From Diplonema japonicum (taxonomy: Eukaryota; Euglenozoa; Diplonemea; Diplonemida; Diplonemidae), in contig OZ025666.1 in assembly GCA_964019335.1 (NCBI GenBank), forward strand, positions 622,501 to 686,500: a stretch of DNA of 64,000 nucleotides, in the 5' to 3' direction. Position 1 is the first letter of the stretch; every line of letters begins with the position of its first letter. Under the pieces are notes generated by a model. The model was not told the origin of the DNA and made no database searches. It was given only the letters and a program-made list of their open reading frames with translations. Shown here in pieces: positions 10,231 to 19,466 of this stretch. A program made the translations under genes and the position numbers.

Positions 10231-11496
10231 ATGAGCGGTGTGGACGCGGGGAAAAAGGAGGATGAGTGCGTGGTCGACATGTCGGAGTCTCTGAACAAAG
10301 AGACTACCTCTCCCAGGCTGACGGCAAGCACCAAGACAGGCCCGAACCCACCTGCGCTTGTCCCCGAGGAGAAGGAAAAGGACTCGGACTACCAGAGACA
10401 GCTCGTTGTTGCAGCGGGGATGTTCTGTTTCGGGGCAGTGGGGATGACGACTGGGAACAAGATGGCTGTGGAGTACCTGAAGGATGACCAGGAGCGGTCG
10501 CTTCCGACGACGCTGGTGGCGATGCAGATGTTGGGGACGCTTCTCCTGCTGGCCTTCAACACGGACCAGATCAACCGGAGCCAGCTGACGTGGCGGCACG
10601 CGATGAAGTGGACGGTGATCTTCTTCTGGTCCGGGGCGGGGATGTTCACGAGCGCGGAGTCCTTCGTGTACGCGAACGTGTCGTTCGTGATCATCATGCG
10701 GAACCTGGGGACGATCTTGACGACGGCGGTGGAGTACTTCGTGCGGGGGCGGGCGGCGACGACAGAGGTGATCATCGCGGAGGTGGTGATCGTGATCGGG
10801 GTGGTCATCTACGGGTACTCCATGCTCGTCTTGAAGCACTTCTGGTGGGGTCTGTTCTGGTGCACGGCGAACACGGTCTGCGTGACGGTGTGGTCCGTGC
10901 TCTTGAAGCACAAGACGGAGAACGATGCGGAGATCAAGGGGATGAACAAGTACACGATGAGCTTCTACAACAACCTGATGGGGCTCCCCACCTTCCTGAT
11001 CCTGGCAGGGATGCGCGGGGAGGTGGCGCTGTGGGGGGAGATCCTTCCGAACGTCTCCATGAAGGGGTGGGCGGTCATCCTCTCCACCTGCGTCATCGGC
11101 TACATCATCTCGACCTCCGGGTTCGCCCTCACGAGGCTCGTGTCCGCGACGAGCTACCAGGTCGTCTCCAACCTCTGCAAGGTCGTCAACATCCTTCTGG
11201 GGCTCATCGTCCTCGGGGACCGCTTCCCGGGTTGGATCTCCATCTCCGGCTGCGTCATCGCCCTCGGGGCAGGGGCCTGGTACTCCCTCCTCCAAGCAGG
11301 GATCACCAAGGACTCCTCCTTCAAGGTCTCCAGGGTTCAGGTCCAGATCGCCGTCGCCGTCGCTGTGGTCTGCCTCTTCGCCCTCGCCTGGAACCAGGGC
11401 TCCTCCCAAGTCCCCACAATCATTCAGGAACTGAACAAGGTCGAAGTCTCGCCAGAGGACATTGCATGTATGCTACAAAGAAGAAGAAAAGAATGA
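10231..11496 (+). CDS. Nucleotide-sugar transporter (DMT/TPT superfamily), copy 1
   Basis: The protein is 421 residues if read unspliced. A hydrophilic N-terminus of about 50 residues is followed by roughly ten membrane segments, starting LVVAAGMFCFGAVGM. Family marks are NKMAVEYL near the start of TM1-2, the MSFYNNLMGLP loop, and VSATSYQVVSNLCKVVN in the penultimate repeat, as in the Golgi GDP-mannose/UDP-sugar transporter group. The substrate cannot be read from sequence. From 10372 to 11474 the DNA is identical to copy 2 at 15501-16603. The identity ends inside a GTATG donor at 11468; splicing to ACAG at 11514 would end the protein just after EDIA (412 residues). The unspliced tail is MLQRRRKE. 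The core is much more G/C-ended in codon use than the N-terminus, which differs fully from copy 2. Confidence 0.88.
   Translation: MSGVDAGKKEDECVVDMSESLNKETTSPRLTASTKTGPNPPALVPEEKEKDSDYQRQLVVAAGMFCFGAVGMTTGNKMAVEYLKDDQERSLPTTLVAMQMLGTLLLLAFNTDQINRSQLTWRHAMKWTVIFFWSGAGMFTSAESFVYANVSFVIIMRNLGTILTTAVEYFVRGRAATTEVIIAEVVIVIGVVIYGYSMLVLKHFWWGLFWCTANTVCVTVWSVLLKHKTENDAEIKGMNKYTMSFYNNLMGLPTFLILAGMRGEVALWGEILPNVSMKGWAVILSTCVIGYIISTSGFALTRLVSATSYQVVSNLCKVVNILLGLIVLGDRFPGWISISGCVIALGAGAWYSLLQAGITKDSSFKVSRVQVQIAVAVAVVCLFALAWNQGSSQVPTIIQELNKVEVSPEDIACMLQRRRKE
10372..11474 (+). repeat. 1,103-bp exact duplication, unit 1
   Basis: This segment is base-for-base the same as 15501-16603. The protein frame, an alternate + frame and the antisense frame all translate identically between copies, so synonymous positions agree too. 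Both edges lie within the transporter genes: the left edge is inside the N-terminal coding region, the right edge just past a GTATG donor. Confidence 0.95.
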
Positions 11497-11516
11497 CTTA
11501 CACCTTACCTACAGAG

Positions 11517-12487
11517 CCTCTGATCTCATCAAACATTTACCTAACATCTAATCAAGTGTTTAGTACGTTGCTGTCACTCAATTCGCCGTTTTTTTTCTTC
11601 TTCTTTTTTTAATATCTGTCATCCTCGTTGCTACCCTTTTTGTGTTGTTGATTTTTTTTTTTCATACTTATTTTTTGTACTTATGCTCAAGTCTGATATA
11701 ATATGGGGAGAAGGAAGAATGAGAAAAGAAAAACAAAATCCTTTTTTCCCTTTTTGTTTTCTCGGGATTGACGGAAAGAGTAGTGGTCTGGTAGGTCGGG
11801 CTTCTTCGTCAAAGGGTTATTGAGGGACCTCGCACCTCATGAGCCCAACCTTGGAAAACCCCAGTTTCTCTTTTTTTTTGTTCTTTTTTTTCTCTGGTGG
11901 TCTGCACACCGATAATCCTGCGTGTACTTAAAGGATGAAAGAAGAACAGAAATTTGAAAAAAGGGATGAGAAGATAAAAGGAAAAGGAAAAATAGAATAG
12001 AAGTAAATAAAGCCTTGCTATGCTTAAGAGGTGCCAGGTGAGGTCGGGCAAGGTCTACCTGTCTTGGTGCCTGGAAAAAAGAAGAGAAAGAAAAAGAGGG
12101 AGAAGAAAAAGGAGAAGAGAGCCGAATTAGGTAATTCCCCGTTCAAGCATAGCGGAAAGGCAAGGGAAATAAATGGTGAGTTTCACTAATAGAGAATAGA
12201 AGAATCTTATTTTTTTTTCTCTTCTTCCCTCCCTCCTACCCATAGTCACCAGCACCCAAAGAAGGAAAAAAAAAAAAAAGGAAAGCACCATTTTATTTTA
12301 TCCTCCTCTTTTTTTCCTTTCTGTCTCCTACTCCTTTGTTTTGCTTGTTTTTTTTTTATGGTGTCCGTTCCCCTCAGACCCTTTGTTTGTTCGCGAGAGT
12401 GCTTAATTTCTTCTTCCTTTTTTTTAAATTGTTTTAGCGAAAACAATTCTACTCAAAAGGGGGTGGTGGTGGGGTGCTAAAACACAA
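11517..12487. other. Homopolymer-rich spacer
   Basis: No gene is seen. The stretch contains many T and A/G tracts with a few less simple islands (about 11760-11930 and 12010-12060) that show no open frame or repeat found elsewhere in the window. Confidence 0.7.
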
Positions 12488-14300
12488 ATGGCAACACGAG
12501 AATGGATGGAGGACCCGGTGATGAGGAAGGTAAAACAAGCCGCTATGAAGCGCGGGGACGACGGCATCAGGCAGTTGACGAAGGACTTCCGCCTCATGGA
12601 CGCCAACGGCAACGGGGTGCTGAGCTTTGCGGAGTTCAAGAACGGGCTGGCTACATGGGGCATCAAGCTACGAGACACTGAGATCAGCTACCTAATCGCA
12701 GCATTTGACAAAGACGGCGATGGGTTCCTCGGGCTGAACGAGTTCCTGCAAGGCGTGAGAGGGGGCTTGAACCCCAGACGACGAAACATCGTTACAAAAG
12801 CCTTCACCACCTTGGACAAGGACCGGAGCGGGTTCATTGAGCTAGACGAGCTCAAGGAGCGGTACGACGTGTCCAACCACCCTGCAGTGCTGAAGGGCAC
12901 AAAAACAGAAGACGAGTGCGTTCTTGATTTCTTGGAGAATTTCGACGACGCCACCAACCCCGACGGGAAGATCTCCCGAGAGGAGTTCGAGGCCTACTAC
13001 GCAGGGTATTCAAAAAATAAAGGAATGAAAGAATATTATAACCCCACTTCACAGTGTTGGACAGAACATTGACAGCGATGACTACTTCGATATGATGATC
13101 ACAGAGACGTTTAGGTTGGAGGACGAAGCGCGTCCCCGTTTTGCCCCCCGCGAGCCCCGTTTATACGATGTATGTTGGGGTGTTTTTTTTTTTTTTTTAA
13201 ATTTGTTGTCAATACAACTGTAGGCGTTCGGCAACATGACAAGCCCCAACCTCCCCGTCACCAGTAGTGAGGTGTACTCGAAGACGCTGCTTGGGGTCAA
13301 CAACAGAAACTACAACACCGACCACATGCGGGGGGGTAGAGCGGAGAACCCCAGTGTCCAGAACAAGTACCTCCCGCACACTTGGGAGACCACCCAGCGT
13401 GCTGATTATAACTACTACGACAACGCGGCCCGCACCCTCTCCCAGCCGCCACAGCTCACCAAGCAGCCAGAACAACGCTTCTCCCCAACAGGCGACCCCA
13501 TCCTCGACAAGGTGCGGTCCAAGATCCTTAAAAGGGCCGGGAAGCGTGGGTTCCGGGGTCTTGCGAGAATCCTGCGAATAATGGATGATAACGGCAACAA
13601 GAAGGTATTTCGAACAAAAGGAAAAAGAGGAAACAAAACTAAATAAAACAAAACAAAACAGCTCGACAGAGAAGAGCTGAAGGAAGGCTTCCAGACCTAC
13701 CAGATGGGCATTTCTGCTCACGAGCTGGATGTAATCTTCGGGTACTTCGACAGGAACGGCGATGGGAACATATCGGTGACAGAGTTCATACGTGGGGTGC
13801 GGGGACCTATGGTGAACCCTAGGCGGCTGGATATTGTGCGGATGGCGTGGAAGCGGCTAGACAAGACAGGTGACGGGATTGTGAACTATGCGGACCTCGA
13901 GATCGCCTACGACGTTGAGAAGCACCCCGCGGTGCTATCGAAGGAGAAGACCCCGCGAGAGGTGCTGCAGGAGTTCGTAGAGGACTGGGACAAGGACGGG
14001 AACGGGACCATCACCGACGAGGAGTTCATCGACTACTACGGCGACCTCAGCGCAGGCATCGATAACGACAACTACTTCGAGCTCATGATCCGCAACGCGT
14101 GGCACATCAGTGGCGGGACAGGCGTCGCCGCCAACACAACATGCCGCCGCGTGTTAGTCACATTCATGTCAGGCACGCAGAAGGTAATGGAGATCAAGGA
14201 TGACCTTGGGATCCGCGGAGACGACATCCCCCGCATGCTGAAGGCCCTGAAGTCACAAGGGGTGTCGGAAGACATCAAAAGAATCGAGCTTGCTTACTAA
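12488..14300 (+). CDS. Double calcyphosine-like protein with eight EF-hands
   Basis: Exons are 12488-13005, 13055-13169, 13224-13604 and 13662-14300 (550 residues). The introns are 49, 54 and 57 nt, longer than most here. Each half repeats the calcyphosine plan of four EF-hands. First half loops: DANGNGVLSFAE, DKDGDGFLGLNE, DKDRSGFIELDE and a degenerate loop around TNPDGKISREE. Second half loops: one starting MDDNGNKK and continuing LDREE across intron 3, then DRNGDGNISVTE, DKTGDGIVNYAD and DKDGNGTITDEE. Both halves carry the family sequence NPRR before the third hand and a closing DxDxYFxxMI segment. A linker of about 110 residues rich in Gln, Asn and Pro joins them. Family members are calcium sensors, often ciliary. 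Intron placement is supported by the halves aligning only after splicing. Confidence 0.9.
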
Positions 14301-14390
14301 TACACCCCCGCCCGCCCGCTCACCCATTGACTGTAAATATTTTCTTTTTTACAAAACCCCCGCGTGTCCCCAATTCACCCATTGCAGGTA

Positions 14391-14824
14391 ATGGCGTTAT
14401 TCGATGATGAGGGTGATCTAGCTGGGGCCCTTCGTGAGGTAGGTGTGTCCGACCACGTTGAGAGTAAGATTGCGGATCTCAGCAGTTTCCGAGGTGTGAA
14501 AGGCGTCATTATCTTAAACGATGAAGGGCTGCCCATACGGTGGCACTTCGATGAGGTGTACCGGGCCATAGCTTTCCAGTACATTGCAGTGGTCAACCAG
14601 TTGATGAACAAGGTTTCTGCGGCACTCAGTCAGCTGAACAAGACGGAGCCCAATGCATGGGGGGAGCATGTGAGCAACGACGTCACCTGCCTCCGTGTAC
14701 GTTCTAAGAAGGTTTGCACTTACACAACACCCCACTCACCCACACCTCACAGAACGAGATCATCATCACACCAGGTACCGAGTACTCTCTTGTCATAGTG
14801 CAGGATCTTAATGTTCTGGACTGA
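14391..14824 (+). CDS. Dynein light chain roadblock/LC7
   Basis: Exons are 14391-14711 and 14753-14824 (130 residues), with a 41-nt intron that has an unusual GTTTG donor and a CTCACAG acceptor. The roadblock core is clear: VKGVIILNDEGLPIR, a helix VNQLMNKVSAALSQL, then VTCLRVRSKK spliced to NEIIITPGTEYSLVIVQD. This is a little longer than the usual 96-110 residues because of an N-terminal extension of about 30 residues. Roadblock dimers bind dynein intermediate chains in cytoplasmic and axonemal dynein. The ATG sits two bases after a TTGCAG at 14383-14388. It lies directly after the EF-hand gene. Confidence 0.92.
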
Positions 14825-15338
14825 AGCATGCAAGGCTTTGACCGTCCTCTTTTTAGACCTTTCAGAAAGCAGGACACAATTGAGGAGCGGGCCTGCTTAC
14901 ACGCAAACATAGATGTGGTGTTTTTTTTTTTTTTTTTTGGTATACTGCAAAACGAAAAAGTGCCGCGCCCTAGTTCTGTTATGAATTCCGAATGTCGATA
15001 AAATATGCCCTGGCGGCCTCCTTTTTATTCTGATGCTGACTCCGAGCATTTTTGGCCATTGTTGTCATCTAGCATAGAGCACCTTGACAAGTGCACAAGG
15101 CTCTTTGAGTTTTTCCTTGTTTGGTAAGTGCCCAACAATCCGAGTCGGAATGCTGCTTTATCTTTGACCTTAGAGCTCCTTGTCGACATTTTTCGTTTTG
15201 CAGTATCTAATAAGGAATGAGGGCGCGTGATGTGCACCTCTGATGGTGTTAACCAGTTAACAGTCTTTGAAATATAAAGAAGTAACTGCCTGCTTTACCG
15301 CACTGCTACCGCAAACCTCATGCACTGCAGGTATCAAC
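14825..15338. other. Spacer with T19 tract and 18-bp inverted repeat
   Basis: A run of 19 T lies at 14920-14938. Immediately after it, 14942-14959 reads ATACTGCAAAACGAAAAA and its exact reverse complement lies at 15189-15206. An eight-base pair CGCGCCCT (14964-14971) and AGGGCGCG (15220-15227) is also inverted. Seen on the minus strand the block ends in A19, like a retroposed sequence. The stretch ends with CTGCAG at 15325-15330 just before the next gene's ATG. Confidence 0.6.
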
Positions 15339-16648
15339 ATGAACCGCACAGACTCTATGGCGGCCATGAGGCCAAATGACAAGGCACCCGGAAAGGATTT
15401 GGAGGACTCGATCAACATCGATGTGACCCCACATGCCACCCCAGTCCTGTCTGCCAAGGGAAGCAGCCCGAAGCTCCTTCCTACGGAAGTTGACGAAGCA
15501 AAGGAAAAGGACTCGGACTACCAGAGACAGCTCGTTGTTGCAGCGGGGATGTTCTGTTTCGGGGCAGTGGGGATGACGACTGGGAACAAGATGGCTGTGG
15601 AGTACCTGAAGGATGACCAGGAGCGGTCGCTTCCGACGACGCTGGTGGCGATGCAGATGTTGGGGACGCTTCTCCTGCTGGCCTTCAACACGGACCAGAT
15701 CAACCGGAGCCAGCTGACGTGGCGGCACGCGATGAAGTGGACGGTGATCTTCTTCTGGTCCGGGGCGGGGATGTTCACGAGCGCGGAGTCCTTCGTGTAC
15801 GCGAACGTGTCGTTCGTGATCATCATGCGGAACCTGGGGACGATCTTGACGACGGCGGTGGAGTACTTCGTGCGGGGGCGGGCGGCGACGACAGAGGTGA
15901 TCATCGCGGAGGTGGTGATCGTGATCGGGGTGGTCATCTACGGGTACTCCATGCTCGTCTTGAAGCACTTCTGGTGGGGTCTGTTCTGGTGCACGGCGAA
16001 CACGGTCTGCGTGACGGTGTGGTCCGTGCTCTTGAAGCACAAGACGGAGAACGATGCGGAGATCAAGGGGATGAACAAGTACACGATGAGCTTCTACAAC
16101 AACCTGATGGGGCTCCCCACCTTCCTGATCCTGGCAGGGATGCGCGGGGAGGTGGCGCTGTGGGGGGAGATCCTTCCGAACGTCTCCATGAAGGGGTGGG
16201 CGGTCATCCTCTCCACCTGCGTCATCGGCTACATCATCTCGACCTCCGGGTTCGCCCTCACGAGGCTCGTGTCCGCGACGAGCTACCAGGTCGTCTCCAA
16301 CCTCTGCAAGGTCGTCAACATCCTTCTGGGGCTCATCGTCCTCGGGGACCGCTTCCCGGGTTGGATCTCCATCTCCGGCTGCGTCATCGCCCTCGGGGCA
16401 GGGGCCTGGTACTCCCTCCTCCAAGCAGGGATCACCAAGGACTCCTCCTTCAAGGTCTCCAGGGTTCAGGTCCAGATCGCCGTCGCCGTCGCTGTGGTCT
16501 GCCTCTTCGCCCTCGCCTGGAACCAGGGCTCCTCCCAAGTCCCCACAATCATTCAGGAACTGAACAAGGTCGAAGTCTCGCCAGAGGACATTGCATGTAT
16601 GCTTAATTTTACTTGGAAAACACCACTACAGCTGGCTCCTTATCATGA
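15339..16648 (+). CDS. Nucleotide-sugar transporter (DMT/TPT superfamily), copy 2
   Basis: Exons are 15339-16596 and 16632-16648 (424 residues), with a 35-nt intron, GTATG donor and CTACAG acceptor. The membrane core (from KEKDSDYQRQ to SPEDIA) is identical to copy 1, but the first 54 residues are unrelated (starting MNRTDSMAAM) and the spliced tail is SGSLS. Without splicing the frame would run to 16808 and overlap the next gene, which argues for the intron. The ATG is eight bases after a CTGCAG. The same core under two different N-termini suggests the same transport substrate but possibly different sorting or regulation. Confidence 0.88.
15501..16603 (+). repeat. 1,103-bp exact duplication, unit 2
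   Basis: Identical to 10372-11474 with an offset of 5,129 bases in the same orientation. Two genes (EF-hand protein and roadblock) lie between the units and are not duplicated. Confidence 0.95.
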
Positions 16649-16741
16649 GTTACGAAACGTGAATCGAGAAGTTAGTGTTGAGTTGTTTTGTGTTTTGTTT
16701 TGTCACACTGCTTGGTTCCTGCAACTAGTTGAACAGGTGGG

Positions 16742-19399
16742 ATGGAGCTCGATGCTCAAGAATTTGACGAGATATTTAAAGCTGATGAGGAGTACGAGAG
16801 GTGGTTGAAAGAGGTGCAGGAGTGCGAAGACGAATATGAAGAGGAAGAGGAAGAAGAGGAAGATATGGAGGTTGACGTAGAGGTTCGGCAGGATGTGAAG
16901 GTAACAGGGAAAAAGAGGAAAGGTGATTGGGGGAGGTTTGAACTGAAGCCTCTTGAAGAAGTGTGGGGTGGGTGGGAGTTGCCAGAGGTGACGCGCCCAG
17001 GGATGCACTGCCACCCGCTCACGATGGATATTACTGTGCCCTCCATCCCTATGGGCGCATCGTACCTCCCGCCGCGGTCGCTCCGGGTTTGGGTAGAGCG
17101 TGATCTTGTCTTGCATTTCTTAAAGCTGCTGCAAGGTCTTCCCTCGGAGACTGTGTCCGTCACGGAAGAGGGTTACGTGCTTTGTGAAGGTATCGCGGTT
17201 GACGGGCTGTCGCCTGTTGCGTTGCAGAACATCTCGCGGCGTGTGCTTGCCAGCGCTTCATCAATGCACAAGATAAGGACGTTGATAGACAAGTTGCTGG
17301 AGCAGTGCCCAACTGCTTACAAGGCAGCTAAACACGGTGCAAGTGGGATAGCACCTTTAGTCCCTTCCCTCACGTCGTGCATCAGGAAGCTGCTCGGCAC
17401 TTGCTGTGCGTACTTCATGGAGGTGCACAACAAATGGTCGGTTGAGCCTGTCGTACCGTGCAGCACAAGGCACATGACCCTCCCTTCACTGAACAGAGTC
17501 GTCGTACAGTCAGGGGCTGCCGAGTGGCTAAGTTGTCTAGAGATGATCATCACGTCGGCTGCATCGCTGTCGAAGGACGGCTATGGTTGTGCGGTGCTCT
17601 TGTCGAGACTTTTCAAGTGGGCTCAGACTTATGCGCAGCGAAGCTCCAGATGCGCGCCGATGGTGTCCTGCCTGTTACTATCGTGTCTTGAGCCGTACCT
17701 GACAGAGATAGGAGTCTGGATTACTACGGGCAGGCTTACGCTGTCACCGACACAGGAGCCCATGATATTCATCACAGAGAACACTCACCGCTCCCTCGAC
17801 CCTTACCGGAACTGGGATGAACGGTGGAAGATTATAAGGGAAAGGCTGCCCTGCTTCGTCGAGGCGTCTCTGGCCAAGACTATTGCGACCACAGGGAAGT
17901 CCGTGCGGTTCCTCTCGTCTCTTCGGTCGCGGCTCATTAGCAATAGCAACGAGATGGTGGACAATGCAGACGAGCGAACAGAGAACAAGGCTGTGCAGTG
18001 CCACGTGCCACACTTGGACTTTGTGGACGCCTTCATGCGCTCCTTCAAGACGTACATGACAGAAGCAGGTGACAAGTTCCTCCCATTGTCGTTGGACGGC
18101 TCTGCTGCGGGGCTCGACAAAGCTGCGACAAAGGTCGTCGACAACTTCACATCAACGCTTACCACGGGACTTTGCGAGAGTGAGCCCATCGGGCCAGCTA
18201 TAATCAAAGCGCTGGACAACACCGTGCTGTCGTACTCTAAGCGCGTGGGAGCTACGTTAGTGAGGTCGTTGGTGCAGCACTGCCATATGTACGAGCACTT
18301 GTCAATGCTGAGTGGGCTATTCCTGCTCCAAAAAGGTGACGTTATGCAGCATTTCTGCTCCAAGTACCTGTTCCCCTTGGCACGCCGGGGGGACTGGGCG
18401 GGGAGGCCTTCATCGAAGGAGATGAAGGCATACTTCCATAGCAGTGTGCTTACGGCCAGGAGCAGTGGGACCAACATCACGTCAGCCCTAAACCTTGAGG
18501 TGCGGTGGGAAGATGACGGTCAGGATGCAGCGTCTTTGAGGTTCAACCCCAACGACGACACCCCAAGGCTGCCAGTCGACAAGCCGCCGCCACCGAATGC
18601 TTTGAAGATCGTTAGTGGGCTTGTGCTGCAGCTGCAGTCACACGGTACACAGTCACCCATGAACATTGTTTTCCCTCACGAGGTTACCCACGGCTATTGC
18701 CGTGTGTTGCAAATCTTGTTACTCGTTGCCTACGCACAGCACCTGCTAGTGCGATTACACGTACCCAGGCTGCCTTGGCATCTGACTACCCTTGAGAAAC
18801 AGATTATCTCCACTCGCCTGCACCTGCTGCACTTCATCCAAGCCCTGAATGACCACCTCCTACAGAAGGTATGCAGTGGCTTGTCTTTCTTTTAACAGCA
18901 CACAGACGTCGGCCCTCTGGGCAGAAGGTATGGCCAACGTGGAGAAGGCCACTGACATCGAGTGCTTCAGGGAGTGTCACATGACCCTTGTTAAGTCGCT
19001 CCTTGAGGCTGTGCACTTTTCGTGCAAACATAGGGAGCACTGGACAACGCTGCTGTCAATTGTGAAGTTGGTGATCAAATTTGAGGAGATCACGCATACC
19101 TACATTACGTGGATGAAGGAGGTGTCTGTGAGGTGCAGCGTGAAGGGTGTCACGTGCACAACACGCGACGAAGAGCCTGTCCCGTCCAGGGTCGCAGACT
19201 CCATTAGGACCTTGCCCTCCACTCTGAGGAACGAGGTTATGTCACAGTTCAGGCGGCACATGCAGGTATGCCACAGTGCACCATATCAACAACAACACAG
19301 TTCTTCGTGGCCACGCTCCGTTCGCAGGGCGGCACAAGCAGAAGTAACGAGATGTTGGCGAGGTTTGACTTCAGTGGGATATACTCAGGGAAACGGTAG
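16742..19399 (+). CDS. Gamma-tubulin complex component (GCP4/5/6 type)
   Basis: Exons are 16742-18868, 18906-19265 and 19301-19399 (861 residues), with introns of 37 and 35 nt. An acidic N-terminus is followed by the Spc97/Spc98 fold. The clearest family marks are in the C-terminal GRIP2 region: LFLLQKGDVMQHFCSKYLFP, then LHLLHFIQALNDHLLQK at the first splice site, and the closing LARFDFSGIYS. These proteins line the gamma-tubulin ring complex and nucleate microtubules. The length is between GCP2-4 and GCP5/6, and the weakly conserved N-terminus makes a GCP5-like assignment likely but not certain. The ATG is five bases after GAACAG (16731-16736). Confidence 0.82.
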
Positions 19400-19466
19400 A
19401 ATAGATTATTAGAGTTTTCCAGTACTTTTCACTTATAGCACAGTGTTTCATGCTCCACAGGGGGTG

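Noticed and set aside
10219-11409. 396-residue open frame antisense to transporter copy 1, with a matching one at 15318-16538
   Set aside because: It exists because the core uses G/C-ended codons; the product is Arg/His/Pro-rich with no domain, and the sense frame is a clear transporter.
10590-11612. 340-residue + frame overlapping the transporter
   Set aside because: Shadow of the same G/C-rich core, with Gly/Arg/Asp-rich composition and no family features.
15025-15237. 70-residue minus-strand frame inside the inverted-repeat block
   Set aside because: No domain or homologous copy in the window; kept only as part of the repeat finding.
16649-16808. Read-through extension of transporter copy 2 to 16808
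   Set aside because: It would overlap the start of the next gene and lacks similarity to anything; the 35-nt intron gives a clean end at 16648.
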